Source of the DNA: Euleptes europaea
Lineage: Eukaryota > Chordata > Lepidosauria > Squamata > Sphaerodactylidae
Length of the DNA stretch: 64,000 nucleotides
Assembly (NCBI RefSeq): GCF_029931775.1
Contig: NC_079312.1
Span: 62,562,333-62,626,332, forward strand
Direction: 5' to 3'
Shown here: positions 10,781 to 25,700 of the stretch, one piece after another
Layout of the letters: every line of letters starts with the position of its first letter
How positions within the stretch are numbered: the first letter of the stretch is position 1
Made by a program: the position numbers and the translations under genes
The notes under the pieces: model-generated
Told to the model about the DNA's origin: nothing
The model's input: the letters and a program-made list of their open reading frames with translations, nothing else
Database searches by the model: none

Positions 10781-13700
10781 GGGGCGTCTTGATTTTTACA
10801 CGCTCCCGCCTCTTACAAACAAAAAGAAAATGCCAAGACCACGGTCACACAGCCCGAATCAACTACGAGAACCAATGAACTCTGACCGTGAAAGCCTTCG
10901 ACAATAAAAAGAAACCTTCCCTCTCGCATGCTGCGCTCAGGGGGAGGAAGGTTCATTTTGCCTTTTTTGCTTCCCCGGCGTAATGTTGTTTTTTCCTATG
11001 CAGGAAGTAGGAATCGAATACCCCCTCCACGTGGTCTGCCTGCCTATACATATTATCTGACAACTCCTCGTCTCTAGAGCTTTTTGCTTGGCTCGATTGA
11101 ATGCTAACCCTTCTATGGTAATGCAGGGCAGAATTCCGAATATACCATACTCAGACAGGATCTGCCCTTGCTCTTCTGGCTCCATTGACTCATTAGCCCA
11201 TGCCCTTTTGGAATGCCGCTTTTACGAGGAACTTCGATCACACTATATTTCCCCCCTTTTAACATACAAATCCAATGCCTCTGTGACTGACATAATGCCT
11301 TTTTTACTAAGCGACAGGGACCCCAAGGCTACATTGTCAGTGGCAAGATTTGTTTCAGTCCTTATATCCCTCCAACACTAGATATATGCTGCTCAAGATC
11401 AATTGATCAAGGAGCTTCTAAGGGATAAAAGGAAAGGAAGTAGAAATCAACTAAAGGGGGGAATCTGATTATTTGGTGGTGTGGAAAGTATAATAGTAAA
11501 GTGCTATTGGGGTAAACTATTGCTGGTCTGGTTTTAATGATATTTCGTTATGTATTGCTTCTAAAGTTCCTGCAGCAAATGTCAGGCAAAAATGATGCGT
11601 CTTAGTTTTAAATTGTCTTGTTTTTTTAAAAAAAAATTAAGTCTGCAAATGCTGTTGATGTCTGAATTCTAGATAGGGTGTTTCCACGCAAGATGATTAT
11701 CTGTGTAGCTCTGGTTGCAACTGCAAATACATAGGCATTCGCAGTGACAACAGAGTTCACACCGGTTTCCCCCCATACTTTCCTGATCTTAGCGTGCTCA
11801 CAAGGAAAGTGGTGCCAACGTGGGCAGCAGCGCCTGCAGAAATGCACACCTTGTTATCCACATGGTATCAAATGTGCTTTGACTGCAGTCTTTGCAAAAA
11901 GATGGTACCAAACCAGGTCTGCATGGCCCTATGCAGAGAGAAACAGAGGAATCAGTGCAGATGGTGCAGCCCATATGGGTAAAGAAAAGGTATAGCTGCA
12001 TATATATTTTGTTATACCACTGCTTAAACTTCTGGTTTGGTTCCTTTTCTCTGGTGGGTACTACTGTTCGGAACTCCCTTCTCTTACAGGCACAATAGGC
12101 ATGGTCTCTTCTGTCTTTTTTGAGAGGACAAAACTGTGTTTACAATGCCTCAGCGGTTAGATTGAGAAAAAAAATGTTTTCTTTAATTATTCTGACAATA
12201 CTGTTCTGTTTGTTGTGCTGTTGACACTACTAGGTAGACTCTTGTCTATTGCTTGTTTGGGTTTATTGTTTTTGAATTATTTTAATTGTGTATTGATTTG
12301 ATTTGTCTTTCTTGTAAATGATTATAACTGGTGATTCCTTCCAGTCGTGAGTCTATGAAAGGTGGTCTATAAATATAAATAAATAAATAAAGCATGCTTG
12401 TGTGTGGGAAGCTTGAGGAAGAGGTAGCAACGTTAAGATATTAACAACTGTGCTCTGTATTTAGTTGATGGTGGCCCAAGGTTAAATGAATTTAATTCAT
12501 AGTACTAAAAAGGTGTGAAACAAAATGGGGTTTTAAAATGAGAGGCCAACTGTAAAGTTAACTGTAAACTAGATTATTTTGCTCCTAATGTTTGTCTATT
12601 TTCAGCAAATACAGAGCAACTTCATTGTCGTGATACATCCTGGTTCAATGACCTTAAGGATTGGAAGAGCTACAGATACACTTCCTGTTGGTATTCCTCA
12701 CGTCATTGCAAGAAGACACAAACAACAAGGACAACTCACATTCAAAGACAGTTGGCTTCTAAGAGAAGGACTCAGTGTAAGTCTTAGAAACCTGAGTAGT
12801 AGCTTCCTGATTTCACTCTGTTCATTTTCATGATTCTTTTGGTGTGCTAAATCTACATAGTTGTCCATGTTTCCTATAACATGTGTATGAATTGTACAAA
12901 AACCCTTGGTCTTCATAGCAATGTGCATTCGTATTTCATCATCTGCTCCAACCATGCATGGAAATTGCTACAGCCTTTGGCATTAGCCATACAGAGAACT
13001 GGGTTTGATTCCTCACTCCTCCACATGAGTGGCAGACTCTAATCTGATGAACTGGGTTAGTTTCCCCACTCTTCCACATGAAGGAGGAGTGGGGTTTGAT
13101 TCTCCTTAACAGGTAGACAAAATCGGCATATCAAAACCAACTCTTCTTCTTTTTCTTGTACCAAACAAATATGTCAGTGTGAGTGTGGGCTAATTTCCAA
13201 ACTGAGTGTAGATTTACACCAAATAAGCTTTTGTTGCCGAGTTCCGGTCGAACTGAGAGCAGCATTGTGACTGAGCTCCGCTCCGCGGAGCGTATTTTTT
13301 ACTTTCTTTTTAGCCCTAAGCCTTTGCTTAGAATATTATTTTATTGCTTTAGTGCCTACTTGGGCACTATAAATCTTCTGCTTTTTCTCTCCCTCACCCC
13401 TGCAGGCTCGACAAGTTTGTTGATGTTGAGCTCATTACCGAGGCACTAGGCGACCCCTGTGTAGCCAGTGGGGTGGGGGGCCAAGCTGAGAACAGCCTGC
13501 GACACTGCAGATTTGTTTCAGTTCCTCTGTTCCTGTCTAGCTTTCACTTTGCCTTCTTCTGACGTTTATTTGGTGCCTGGCTGCCTGCATTTTTGGGGAT
13601 TTGATTTGTCCTTCTAAAAAAAATTTTTCTTGCCTCTGCCAGACGCTCAGGCAAAGAGCTGAGTGACGCTCACGAAATCCATGGGGTGGGGTTGGATATA

Positions 13701-16700
13701 AGCAAGGGGAAAACCCTGAATTAGAACTCTGTCGTAGAAACTCACTCTTTACCCCACATCTCCTCAGGGGGACGATAGGAGAGGGGAAAGGGTTCTTGCC
13801 AATATTGAAAAGTGCTGTTGGCTTAAATTCTGCTCCCACCTTAATGGAATACCCCCAGTGCGAGCAGTGATCCACACAAATGACTATAATGGATCTTTGA
13901 CAAAGTCGCAAGACTTGTCTGCAAGCTTGGGAGGAGCACTAAAAATATGAATAAAGTGAAAGCAGAAATAAAATTTGTTGAGGGGGGAATAATATCTTGG
14001 GGTGGAGAATCCTGGCAATCACAAGCTGTCAAAATCAAGAATTCAATAATAATACAGTTGCTAGAAGATGCATAAACAGCCAATCCTTCTAAGCACAGCA
14101 ACACTGCAGATTGATGTTCCACTCAGACAGGAAGATCAGAGACAAAGAAGAGGCTGAGAGGAAAAGAGGGTGGATGGCAGGAGGCCATTCCATGCAGGCC
14201 TAAGCAAAGGTTCAAACCCGAGATGGATCTGGGCAGCAAATAACCCCAAGGAAAAGAGAACCAGATTCCAAGCTGCTTCACTAACATGAACTGGGTTTGG
14301 CATCCCAGTTTTGTGGTAACCAAACAAATAAAAAAAAAAAACCCAAAATTTCCAATGTTGGAAACAGAGGAATGGGAAAGGGTGGGACCTTCAGGTATAT
14401 AACCCGACTGGTCAAAGTGAGGAGAGGTTGTTTGAGGATTCAAGCCCTCTCTCTACTAGTTTAGAAATTGTATTAAAAACCAAGCAGGCATAAGCACTAT
14501 AAATGGGGCAAGTCCAGAGGCTGTCTTTTTTGTTTTTCCTTGATTCTCCTCAAAGTGACAGAAGTGTGTTATGTTCTGTACATTGTTGCCACAGTTGATA
14601 AAGATTATAATATAAAAACTCTATATGTCTTTTGCTGCAGCATAGTATCTTTTCTGTGTGAGCTACAGGCCCTGGTATTACCAGTTTACCAGCAGGGGAC
14701 CCGTGAGGATTTGCTAGGGAAGAGAAATCCTCCGACCCATTCCTACTGGCCTTCTCCCCACATGTTCTCCAACTGCCTCTGCTTCCCCCTCCCTATTTGT
14801 TCTACAGTAGGAAGAATTTTCTGACACTACACCAACTCTCACTTCTCCACTCCCTCACACACACCAGCATCAGTCTTCCCTCTCTTACCTTCCTTCCTGC
14901 CTTAGAACATAAGAAAGGCCCTACTGGATCAGACCCTGGCCCATCAAGTCCAGCAGTCTGCTCACACAATGGCCAGCCAGGTGCCTCTAGGAAGCCTTCA
15001 TTTCCCATTCCCTCCCTGACTACTATTTTCTCTCCCATAACTCCTTCACTCCCCTTCATGACTACCAAGGCCTCTCCTTTGGGATTTCCGTGACAATCCA
15101 AAATATCAGTCAAGATCTCATGAAACTTGGCTGCCTTTTTTCTTCCAGCCTTTGTGCTTGGGTATGGCATTGCTTTTCCATTTGATGGGGATTACGTCTC
15201 CACTTTTTAGTTTTAAGATACATCTACAGTATCTGTGGGTGACTCCTCTTTGTGGATTTTTTTTTGCCTACATGATGGGACCAGCACATAGCGCTTAGCT
15301 ATATGATAGGAACCATGGGAAAGATTTCTGTGTTTAGAAGAAAGCTGATGGCTGGTTTTTTTTTTTTTTTTAACTTTTATTTAGAAACCTGAAAGTCCTG
15401 AACAAAGACAAAATGGCCTTAAAATGGTTGATCAAGCAATATGGTCCAAAAAGATGTCAAATGGGGCCAGGCGTATACCAGTATCACATGATCAGGTAAC
15501 CACTTCTAGACTGTACTGCAGGGGTCCCCAACTTTTTTTACCCTGTGGTATATGTATTAGTTTATTTAAAATATTTACATCCTGCCTTCTCTCTCTATAA
15601 ACCAAAGTGGACAAGTTTGCCTTTGGTCCAGTACAGCAATGCTGCTGCAGGGACAGGAGGGAGGTCTTTGCTACTCTTCCCAGATGTGAAAGGGACCTGG
15701 CTGCAACATCAATCATACACCCCCTCCGGCCATCCAGCTTACCTTCCTTTGGCAGTTGAGCATCCTTGTGCTGTGACTTCTGATTGCAACTGCTGCCAAA
15801 ATAATGTTTCCAGTGTCCCGTCAGAAGCCCTGCTTTGCAAGAGGCCACATCGACTTCTGGCCTCATCCACTTCTGTGTTAGGGACCCTGATCCAGTTAAC
15901 AGATCTTTTATTTGGTGTGGTACTTCAATTTAGGAATAATTGCTTTAGACTGATAAGTTCACAATTTTTTTGTGTAACATTTTAGGTCCGGTCTTACAAT
16001 AGACAGATGAGGCCTGCTATTTTAGATCACAGTTCTGGGACCAAATGGACAAACACAGCCCATCATCCAGCATATCTCATTGGAGAAGAGGTAGAAACTT
16101 TCTCATTTTGTTAAGAAATCTATTATAGTCCTATATCTAACTGACTTAACAGTTTCACAAAAATGTATTTTAAAAGGTGAACTGTGATCATACACAGTAG
16201 TTAGTATTTAAAGGAGTTGGCCTCAGTCACTTGTCTGCAGAGGTGTTTGTTTGTACAACTAGTTAAATGAGTTGTAAATGGGTGGCCTGAAGGAGGAAAA
16301 GTAATTTTTTGAGCTTTACCAAGTATTTGCTGTTTGAGTGCATGGAGATAATTCTTATTTGCTCTTGATGACCAGGCAAGTAGCTGTTTGCAAGCTAAAG
16401 TAAAGAAATCAAGCAGAGATGAATACAGAGGGGAAGAAAGAAATAACCCAAATGCTGGTACAAAATATTTGTCATATGTGACATAACGTAAGTTAGGCTT
16501 AAAAATGGTTTACCTCAAGTAATTCGGTATTACAGCCCACAAGCCCTACAGAAGCAGAACAAATAGCGCCAACTAATTACCTAAAACCATATTGCTACAT
16601 ATATCATTCATCCTAGTACATCAGACAATGAAAAGGGTTATCAAAGAGAATTATACACAAGACATTATCTCAGCCTGTATTTTCATAGCAGAGGATCAAA

Positions 16701-19700
16701 ACTTACCTATTTGTATGGTGATTCTTTGGTCAACTCCAGCCCATAAAATGTAAATGAAATAACGATCATATCACCTGCCTATAGTAATGATTTCATTACA
16801 TATATCTCTTCAAAATGAAACTTTATGATTAATATAGAGAAACTATAACTTATCGAGTTTTATCAAGGCTATTTTAGTCGGCTTTATTTCTGTTGGATTG
16901 TCACTCATGCAGTAAAGGTAGAGGTGAAAACTGGCTGTGAAATGGATGGATCTTTTGTAATGATCCATTATTTTGAAACAAAATAATTAAAGCTAAGGAC
17001 TGAACAGTGTTGTATGTTTTAATATGATTTTAAAATTTCTTATGTAGCATTTTATTATGAATTACATTTTCTCACCAACTGAACAGTAATTTATCACAGC
17101 TTTTGCTAATATTTAGTTCACTGTCTAGACTCAGCTCATACTTTTACAAATTGTCCTGCCATAACTGTGATATTTTGATATATCAACAGATATGAGTGTT
17201 ATAGCCATTTCCTGATGTTTTTCTTTTATTTATTATATTTATAGCCCTCCTTTCCCACTGAAATGTAAGACAGATCACATGATATGAAACAATGTAATCA
17301 AGCAGCATAATGCATCCAGTAACAACGCATTAGGACTAAGATTAGAACAATGCAAAAAGAATAGGGTATAAGATATTATATAAACAGTGCAAATTACGGA
17401 ATTACAAAAAGTAGAAGACAATCCAGTAAAAATAGGATAATACATACAATAAACACTGGACTAAAGTCCTGTTCCATTTATAAAGAAGCATTGTCCTGAA
17501 CTATTCCATTATATTACAGCCCTATTCCATTTATAAAGACATGCTCCTGAACATTTCTGTTTTATACAGTCTCCAGAATAATAGACTCTGAGCGCAGTCC
17601 TGAAGGGAGGGGGTAGATCCGCGGCGGCTGGGAGGCTTCCTGGCCACTGTAAAGACAAAAAAAACCCTTTTAAAAAAATAAAGAAAAACGGGGGAAATGC
17701 CCCATAGGGAATAGTGAGGCTGTGCCACCGAAAAAGGTGGGGCAGCCTTCTGCCACACAGGATGAAAGGGCTGTGGAAACTGCCTAAAGGCAGCTCCATC
17801 CCCAGAATGCCCCAGGAACTCCCACCACCACGACGGCATGGTTTTTCACTTCTGGGAATAAGTTAACTGGACACCGGTGTGTTTGCCCTTGCACCAGCAT
17901 AAGTGCAACCTTATTCTGTGATAAGGTAGCACCTACACTGGCGCAGGGTCATGCCGGCTCCAAAGGAGCTTCAGCCCCCTCTTCAGGAATGGGCTGCCAT
18001 ACACTGTAATGCCAAGACAGGCTTTTGAAAGAAATATTAAGTTGACTTTCTTTTTCTTTTCAGGCATTATATGTTAACCCTTTGGATTGTTACAGTGTTC
18101 ATTGGCCTATTAGACGAGGGCAGTTTAACCTTCATTCAGGGCCAGGTGGTTCCCTTACTGCAGTCCTAGCAGATCTTGAAGTTATATGGTCACATGCAAT
18201 ACAGAAATATTTAGAAATACCTCTTAAGGATTTAAAGGTGAGCTACAGCGGAATACAACTATGACTGGCAAATTCTTACCACTCTAATGTATTTAACCAT
18301 TATAACTGTACACACCTTTCCTTTCTGAAGTCACCTATTGAAACTCTCTCCCCTTGTTTACTAAGAAAATAATTAATCGGTGGTACAACAGGTTCTTTAC
18401 ATCTGCGGCACTCACTCTATATAATTCCATCTCGTTAAAGCTCTGATTGATTGGCTTCCTTTACTCTTTCCACCACTGCTTGAAAACCTAACTGTACTTC
18501 TAGGCTTTTTGCTGTTTTCCACTGATGTTTTTGCATGTTGTTATTTTATTTTTAATTAATGCTTTATAACATTGTGTTTTGCTAAATTATTTATTTTATG
18601 AAAAATTGAAATTCCGACTTTCTATTGAGTCACTATCCAGAGCATCTTGCAGTCAAATTTAAAAACCAGTCCAAATATAAAAATCAAGTTAAAACTTCAA
18701 CAATTGAGTGTCAGTCAAAAAGCCACATCACTGCAGATAGTGAAAACCATTTGCAAATTAAAACCTACCAAAATCTTGGGTAAATAAAACAATTTTCACA
18801 TCACACTATGTAGAAATAGAAAAGGTGTGGGGTCGTTTGGGTGGAAAAATTAAGAGCATTCCAGCATTTATTAGAAACACCTTTTAGGTGTTCCTATTGC
18901 CTAAAATAAAATGTGGTTGGATCCACTACATTTTCCACTAATGTAAGAGGGGAGGGGTTTTTTGGTTGTTTGTTTTGATTTATGGCAACTCCAGTGGGAT
19001 TTTCAAGGCAAGAGATGTTCAGAGGTGGTTTGCCATTGCCTGCCTCTTTGTCATGATGCTTGGAGGTCTGGCGAGATAAGGCTAGCCTGGGCTATCCAGG
19101 TTTTTGTTAGTTTTTTTGTGGCATCAAGTTACAACTGACTTATTACAACCCTGTAGGGCTTTCAAGGCAAGAGGCGTTCAGAAGTGATTAGTCATTGCCT
19201 GCCTTGAATCATGACCCTGGTATTCCTTGAAGGTTGCCCATCCAAATACTTACGAGGGTTGATCCTGCTTAGCTTCAGAGATCTGACGAGATCAGGCTAG
19301 CCTGGAACTATCCAGGTCAGGGCTTTTCCAGGTAATTTCCACCAATTCCCTCTTCCTGCTGCAACCCTCCCCCCCTGCCCAGTTTGCCTCTTAGGCTGTA
19401 TTGGAGGGTCTCTGGGGCCCCGGGAGCAAGATTTTGAGATCAGTGGGCTTCAGTAGGGAAGGAGGAGGAGGCAAGAGTGTTCTGTTCCACTGACAGAAGT
19501 GCCTTGCATTAATGGAAATGCTAGTCTGGATTCAACCCAAATAATAAAATTGACTGTACCTTGAACCAGTAGCCTAACCTTTTCCGCTTGCCTTACTTCT
19601 ATATCTCATGACATCATTCATGAAGAGGGATGGTTTAGAACGGGAATCCTAATTTGGTTCTTCTCTTCTTTCAGTATTACCGATGCATTTTACTGATTCC

Positions 19701-22700
19701 AGACATCTATAATAAACAGCATGTGAAAGAAATAGTAAATATGATCCTAATGAAGATGGGCTTCTCAGGTAATAGAGCAGCATCTACTTCAGTTCTGTAA
19801 TGGAGAGATATTTAAATGATCTTTTGTTTCTGAATTTGAATCATATGAGTCTTCTGACCCTTTTCCTTATAGCCCGGCATCACCAGATGGTATACATCTT
19901 TCTGTCTGTCAAAACTGAACCATCATGAAATAAGTATGGTGCAGTGTTATAAAACTAGTCCCCAGTTTTAGAACAATAGGGTTGTTTCTGAGGTCATGAT
20001 GCCCAAAACCTACTTAACTGTCTTTCACACAGCTGGCTCACAGTTTCATCATGTACTGAGTCTTGTGGGAGTTGCTTCTCTGGAATTCTACCTCATGTAG
20101 TTTGTGTACGAGTACCACAGCAGTGTGGATGGGGACAAATGTGTTCATATTTCCCACCTGATTGGTACACCTACTTTAGTGGTACGAGAAGAGCACTATG
20201 GGTTTGCATTCAGGAAGCCATCAGTCGCTTAGAATGTGGCAGGAAAAGTGAGATCTAGTTCAAGCTATGGATGCGTTTGTTTTTTCCATGACTTGTTCCT
20301 CAAAAACACATAATTCTTCAAAGGTTATAAAACAGCTTATCATGGAATGTGTCCAGCAATGTTGCAGACATGAAAAATGTGTCTGGGTTGGCTGGCAAAA
20401 TAGTGATGTCTATTACAATGTTCCCCCCTTTCTGTTTTTAGGAATAGTGGTGCATCAGGAGTCTGTCTGTGCTACTTTTGGAAGTGGTTTAGGTAGCGCA
20501 TGCATTGTTGATGTGGGAGATCAGAAGACAAGTGTTTGCTGTGTTGAAGATGGTGTTTCACATCGTAATACCAGGTAGGTATCACAAAGTGGGAGCAAAC
20601 ATTTCAGTATGCAGTTATGATCTCTCCAGGTCTAGGAGTTCTATACAGGATGGCATATCTTAACCCTTCACGCAAGGCTTGTGAAAGTGCCTTAAAACTT
20701 TGTGTTAGCAAAATGATGGTGTGGCTTATATAAAAATACATGCTGGCATAGCAAGACTTAAAATAACTGAAGTGGTAATCATGGGTCATCATATTTATGA
20801 ATTATTTAAATTTCCTATGAAGGTGCAGTAGATCTTTTCTGGAAAAGATGTAAACCTCTAAGCTACTTGTTTGTATGTTTGTTTTTAGATTATGCCTTGC
20901 ATATGGAGGTTCTGATGTGTCAAGATGTTTTTATTGGCTTATGCAGCGAGCTGGATTTCCTTACAGAGACTGCCAGTTAGCTAAAAGGACAGACTGTCTT
21001 CTTCTTCAGCACCTAAAAGAAACCTTTTGCCATTTAGACCAGGTAAGCTCAAAATCCAGGGGGCCGGGCCCATATCTCACCACGTTCCATTGCCCTAAGG
21101 AAATTCCTTTGTCACAGGCTAGTGCAACCAAGAGTCCCTTGGGGTTTTCTGCCTTTGTTTGAAAGATGTATGTCCTGATATTCCATTAAATTAGTGTCAA
21201 AAATGGCTTTCATAAAATTCAAAAGCTATTTTTAAAAAGCAAAAATGAAGCTAAAACATTAATAATCCGGTTAGAAAATGGTCTTGCAAGCCCTGTTATT
21301 GTTTTGTCTGAAGGCTCAAAAAGTTCTGTGGTCTTCCCAGGTCCCTTTCCGCTTGGTGTACCAACTTCTCTCTGGGTATTGTCCTCTGCCCCCCACTAAT
21401 CTGGAAGAGACATAATCTGCTAAATGGATTAGTACTTCTATCACTCTTTACTGCATTGCCATGTAAAGGCTCTGCATAATTACTAAATCTCATGCTTTGC
21501 TTATACTTACTAGCGTGGGGACAATCTGTCACACTTTAGCGATGGCAAGCTTTGTCCCTCCTTTTTACCGCTCTTTGGGAAGCAGGACCATATTGGGTGC
21601 GGTGTTGGTACAAAGATCAGGCTAAGGGCATTCAGAATATAAGATAGTACAAGCATCAAGCCGAAATAGTGTAATATGTAGTCCTTTATACCCTAACACT
21701 ATACATATCCAACCCTTAAAAGTTGCAGCATTTAAAGGCCTCCATTACCTTAGTTCTCAGAGCTTAGAATTTTTCCCCATGGTTCCTCACCACATATTCC
21801 AGCTGGAGTTCCATTTTTAAGGCTTTAGTCTTCATGGCTTGAGACAAAATGGCCAAAATGTAAGAATAAGAGCACTTCTCCCTCATGTTCAGAAAATGTA
21901 TCATTTCCCCTTGGAGTTTATTCCTTGCTGGGATCATCCCCAATCTTTCTGTCCCAAAAGGAAGAAATACAATCTAGGCTTCATGCTTTCCCAGTCCTTC
22001 TGGAGTAATAGGCTGAGGTGTTAGCTGATAAATATTTTGCCTCAGTATGGCATCTCTAAGTACTGGAGTGCTCCATGCTTGAGGATGATAACTCATCCCC
22101 CATACTGTTCCTTTTGCCAGCTACCGGTACTAATTTGCAGTCAGGCTTCTGGACATAGGTAAGTGCAGACCAAATTAGTGTAATATAGATGTAACCTCTA
22201 GGGTGGAAGTCATTTCTGCACTAATCCAATACCAGTTTTTTGAAGTAATAGATTTACCAGAGATAAAACTAAAACCATCCACAAGTTAAAACCCACCAAA
22301 TGCTTTTGTTAAATAATTTTTTTTTAGAAAAGACCTCATCACTAGTAGCTACCCACCTAATCTCAGAAGTGTAGACACCTGTAGCAGCTGCTACTGATCT
22401 TAACATATAGTCTTACAGTCCTGACTAACTGGAGGACTAAGGGCTTTAGTCTTAGGCTGTTTAGAATACTATAGGTCAGATTCAGCATTTGGATTGTGAA
22501 ACAAACCGGAAAATATGTCATGAACAGTGATAGCGTATAACTTTATAAACTGAGTTGAGATGCTGAATAGAGAGAAATGTATTCTCTGTGTCCTCAAATA
22601 TTAGATTGGATGTCCAGACAGTGAAATTGATTGGAAGTTGGTTCTACTTAACATTAGAAGGAAACTGCTTGACATCAAGCATAATCAGTTTACATCATTT

Positions 22701-25700
22701 GTTTCCCCAAAAGGTTATGGCCAATAGCATAGATGGTATTAAAAGAGGTAGAGAAATTCAGTGAGAATAGTTCTGTCAACATTAGAGAAGCTAAATCTGG
22801 AGCTTCTTTAGAGGTAGTTTGGTTGCCAGACATTGGGGACACTAATTATTGGGTGGCTGTCACTATCATACTAGGCTTATGACCTTTCCTCAAAAACACT
22901 GCTGATGAGAGTCTGCTTCAATATCTCATAGTTTAACTTCATGGAAGAGCACTGGTTCTGTAGAGAATCTTAATCATCAGGAAGCTCATACAAGGAGATA
23001 GGAAGTGATCAAAGCATAACCATCATCATAATGAAAAGATGTGTTGCGCACACATACATGTACTATCAATATGATTCCCTTTCCATTATGTGAAACAAAA
23101 GCTTGGATTAAATATAATTAGGTACATTAAAGTAGACCTCAGTAAGCGAGAGGTCTGGCAGGCCACTGTCAGAAATATAGCTGTGGACTGGATGGACTTT
23201 CTGTTTCGTCCAACAAGGCTATTATTTTTTTCTGGAGCATGAGATTTTCTAAGTAACTTTGAAGTATAATATTCATATTTCAGATAGGCAAACAATTATT
23301 CCCCTTAAAATGAATAGCATAAACATAATATTTTGGCACAGGAAGAACATTTTCATTGCTGCAGCTGAAAAAATGAATTAAAAGATGTATAAGGTTGCTG
23401 AATTTCTTCAGAAAAGAGCTCTCTTATTTTTTTTCTTTGAGCCAGCAGTTCAGCTTGGCTGCCTAAGTATTCTGTTGGTGGTTTTGCAAAAGCTTTGTAT
23501 AACGCAAACGTTATCTGCTGCAAAATATTGTTGAAGGCTTTCACAGTCAGAGTTCATTGGTTCTTGTAGGTTATCCAGGTTGTGTGACCGTGGTCTAGGT
23601 ATTTTCTTTCCTGACGTTTCGCCCACAGCTGTGGCAGGCATCTTCAGAGGAGTAACACTGAAGGACAGTGTCTCTCAGTGTCAAGTGTGTAGGAAGAGCA
23701 ATATATAGTCAGAAGGGGGTTGGGTTTGAGCTGAGTCATTGTCCTGCAAAGTATTGAAGGTAATGTGCTAATCATTGTCCTGTAAGTATCAAGATAATGT
23801 GCTAAGAGGGTGTGGTATGTTAATGTGGAATCATTGTATCCTGAAGTGATCTGTTAACAGTGGAATCCAAAGCTAATCCGTGTGGCTATTGTGGACTGTA
23901 GTCTTTGTTAGTCTGGAGGTTTTCAGGACAGAAAGCCAAGCCTTATTCATTCTTAAACTCTCTTCTGTAAAGTTGTGCTGATGTTTATGAATTTCAATGG
24001 TTTCTCTGTGCAATCTGACAAAATAGTTGGTAGAATTGTCCCGTCTTTCAGTGTCTTGGAATAAGACCCTGTGTCCTGTTTGGGTCAGTCCATGTTCAGC
24101 CACTGCTGATTTCTCAGGTTGGCCAAGTCTGCAGTATCTTTCATATTCTTTTATCCTTGTTTGTATGCTGCGTTTTGTGGTTCCGATGTAAACTTGTCCA
24201 CAACTGCAAGGTATACGATCTGCTGCCTTTTTGAATTAACTTCTATGCACATTGTGTAGCTGTGAATTTAAAAGGAACCTGGGAGAAAGCCAAATTTTAC
24301 ATATATGGGTGAAGCTTCCTATTTCAGTTTCTGAGCTGCTAGAGACAGCAGACGTAGAGAACTGATGTCTATTAAAGCATTCATAATATGTCTGTGTTTT
24401 ACAATCAGGATTTATCTGGGCTGCAAGATCATGAGTTCCAAGTTCGACACCCAGATTCTCCAGCTTTATTATATCAGTTGCGGCTGGGAGATGAAAAATT
24501 ACAGGTAAGAGTTTATGATTTTATAACCTTTGGAACACAGTTTAAAGATGCAAAAGTCTGTAGAAAATGTGACTAGATTGATAATTTAAACTTCTATCTG
24601 TTAAAAGTTTACTCTTATTCCATCTCAAAGGTTTTGTTTAATGGCTGTAATCTTTAAAGGATGTGGGATGTAGCCAACTTTTAAAATCTAAAATTTCAAA
24701 TTAAACATTTCCATGCTTCTAATTCTTAAGTTTCATGCCATTTGGAACAAGAACATGTGCATCTAAAATCAATTGCTTAACTATTCAGCAAGTATAAGCA
24801 GGTAAGGCTATAAAAAGAAGTTTGAAATCCTTTAAAGTTCCCCCCGTCTCTCATGATTAGGCTCCAATGGCACTGTTTTATCCGACAATGTTTGGAATTG
24901 TGGGGCAGAAAATGACATCCTTGCAGCAAAGATCACAAGGTGATCCAGAGGACCCACATGATGAACATTATCTCTTAGCAACACAAAGTAAACAGGAGCA
25001 AGTGAGTGTGACTTTTCCCCCTTCTTCACGTCCTATGAGACCTGTTACCTTGATAGACTTAATTATATTTAATTAAAGCTTTGTTTTCAGAGAATAGGGG
25101 AATGATATTGACAGCTTCTGTATAAAGACCTCTTGTAACCATGGCAAAGGTCGGGCTTTGATAACTTTTCTCATAAGTTTCCTTTTGATTAAAACCTTAT
25201 ATCTGAGCCTTGCTCCCCCCGAAGGAAGTTAAAACTATTGGATATTTGAAGAGTGCTCTCTCAGAAGTAGCTCTAGGACTTTGGTGTGCTTTCCCCCATG
25301 CACATTTGCTAGTTGGAGGTAACCCAAGAAAATTAACAGAATTTGAACAAACAATAATTAAATCACAAGACCACCTGCTGACCAAATTTTATCTATTTCT
25401 TTTGACATTTGATACGGAGACGGAACAAGTCAAAATATGTATCATCAAATGGATGCAAAACTTTGGAGAAATGATACCAATGAAACAATGGGAATTACTA
25501 TGGACAAAAGAAATAAAATTTTCATCTTCCCAATCCATTAGGGAAAACTGGTATAAGATGTTCTTCAGATGGTATCTATCTCCAAGATCTTTTAAAAATG
25601 TATAAAGCGGGGGATGAACTTTTGAGAGTCAAAAGCTCCCTTCATCGGATACCATATCTGATGAAGGGATCTTTGACTCTCAAAAGGTCGTAGCCTGAAA

